From Thermoplasmata archaeon (lineage in GTDB: Archaea; Thermoplasmatota; SW-10-69-26), in NCBI GenBank assembly GCA_003561665.1, contig PWVY01000312.1:1-6079 (forward strand): a DNA stretch of 6,079 nucleotides. Direction: 5' to 3'. Made by a program: the position numbers and the translations under genes. Shown here one piece after another: positions 5,634 to 6,079 of the stretch (its first letter is position 1; the number at the start of each line of letters is the position of its first letter). Under the pieces are notes generated by a model. The model saw only the letters and a list, made by a program, of their open reading frames with translations. It made no database searches and was not told the origin of the DNA.

Positions 5634-6035
5634 ATGGCGAAAGAAGACGAAACACGAACCGCGATGGGACTCCGATGGCCCGCCGTCCAGAAGATCCTCG
5701 TGATCATCATGATCCTCGGCTTTGGCCTAGCCATCTTCGGGATCATCGGCGGATACCTAGGATGGTTTAGCCCCATCCGAGACCTCTTCGTAGGCCTCGG
5801 CACAGGCATCGGAACCCTCGCCGCCGTCACCTCCCTCATCGGGCAAGCCACCCGAGAAGACATCAACGAGGTCTCCCAGCAAATCCACGGCGTCGGGACC
5901 AACGTCGAAGACGTCGGAACAAAAGTTGAAGATGTTGGAACCAAAGTCGAAGACCTCGGGTCCAAAGTCGAAAACGTCGGGAGCAAGCTCGACGGGCAAA
6001 CCGTCATCCTCCAAGAGATCCGCGACCGCTTGTGA
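5634..6035 (+). CDS. Hypothetical membrane protein with C-terminal heptad-repeat coiled coil
   Basis: I do not recognise a named family. From ATG 5634 the protein has 133 residues. A basic/acidic N-terminus (1-19) precedes a clear membrane segment, KILVIIMILGFGLAIFGIIG (20-39), continuing to about 45. A second weaker hydrophobic stretch, LFVGLGTGIGTLAAVTSLIG (51-70), may be another membrane segment. Residues 72-86 are polar, and 87-121 form five heptads of the type V-G-T-K-V-E-D, with valine or leucine in the a and d positions, then ILQEIRDRL. This predicts a membrane-anchored oligomer with an extended coiled coil. The frame is open back to a TTG at 5517, but the ATG 5634 start gives a sensible N-terminus. 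AAGGA at 5616-5620 is a weak ribosome-binding candidate, 13 bases upstream. It is divergent from the Mrp gene. No link in function is visible. Confidence 0.75.
   Translation: MAKEDETRTAMGLRWPAVQKILVIIMILGFGLAIFGIIGGYLGWFSPIRDLFVGLGTGIGTLAAVTSLIGQATREDINEVSQQIHGVGTNVEDVGTKVEDVGTKVEDLGSKVENVGSKLDGQTVILQEIRDRL
5892..5996 (+). repeat. Five tandem 21-base units encoding coiled-coil heptads
   Basis: Five in-frame units encode VGTNVED, VGTKVED, VGTKVED, LGSKVEN and VGSKLDG. The protein units are nearly identical while the DNA units differ at synonymous positions (for example GTCGAAGAC, GTTGAAGAT, GTCGAAGAC). The second unit uses T-ending codons that are otherwise rare in this gene. The repeat is therefore conserved at the protein level and is not a very recent DNA duplication. 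Confidence 0.85.
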
Positions 6036-6079
6036 AAAACCCTACACGCCCTCTTCCTTCCTGAACACCAACACATGCC
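6036..6079 (+). other. Sequence after the membrane protein gene, no gene seen
   Basis: A pyrimidine-rich stretch (CCCTCTTCCTTCCTG, about 6048-6062) follows the stop codon and could aid termination on the + strand, but the T content is modest. The window ends before another gene can be recognised. Confidence 0.3.

Noticed and set aside
4835..5770. Plus-strand open frame of 311 codons across the Mrp gene
   Set aside because: Arg/His/Pro-rich nonsense antisense to a clear P-loop ATPase.
5892..5996. CRISPR-like regular repeat
   Set aside because: Units are 21 bases, in frame and without unique spacers; this is a coding heptad repeat.

Overview
The window looks archaeal. Its genes are an ABCE1/Rli1-type ribosome-recycling ATPase, a TrmY-type tRNA pseudouridine-54 methyltransferase (a largely euryarchaeal family), an archaeal-style arginyl-tRNA synthetase and an Mrp/NBP35-type P-loop ATPase. 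Start regions carry TTTAA/TTAA boxes about 27 bases before the start codon, as expected for archaeal leaderless transcripts. DNA is GC-rich, and the + strand is strongly C-rich over G along its whole length. Proteins are moderately acidic. I cannot place the organism below the level of a probable euryarchaeal or related lineage.

Layout. At 1-154 (minus) is the N-terminal part of trmY, starting at GTG and running off the left edge. Bases 155-666 hold no convincing protein gene; they contain a dense set of complementary arms, including a nearly perfect 14-bp stem, that could be a structured RNA or a shared upstream region. At 667-2454 (+) is the ABCE1 gene, followed after 96 bases by argS (2551-4296, +). 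A 50-residue ORF with its own TATA-like box follows (4366-4518, +). A convergent gap with a strong inverted repeat (4556-4627) separates it from an Mrp-family gene on the minus strand (4640-5482). Divergent from that is a 133-residue membrane protein with a C-terminal heptad-repeat coiled coil (5634-6035, +). The last 44 bases show no gene.

How they relate. Three genes belong to translation: tRNA modification (TrmY), tRNA charging (ArgS) and post-termination ribosome splitting (ABCE1). Mrp belongs to iron-sulfur cluster delivery. The most striking observation is that the ABCE1 homologue keeps both nucleotide-binding domains, the helix-loop-helix insert, the hinges and an N-terminal domain of normal length, but every one of the eight cysteines that normally hold its two [4Fe-4S] clusters is replaced. 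The nearby Mrp protein has C-A-C where the family normally has C-x-x-C. Together these suggest an altered link between iron-sulfur metabolism and ribosome recycling in this lineage. The loss of ligands is seen directly; the link is inference.
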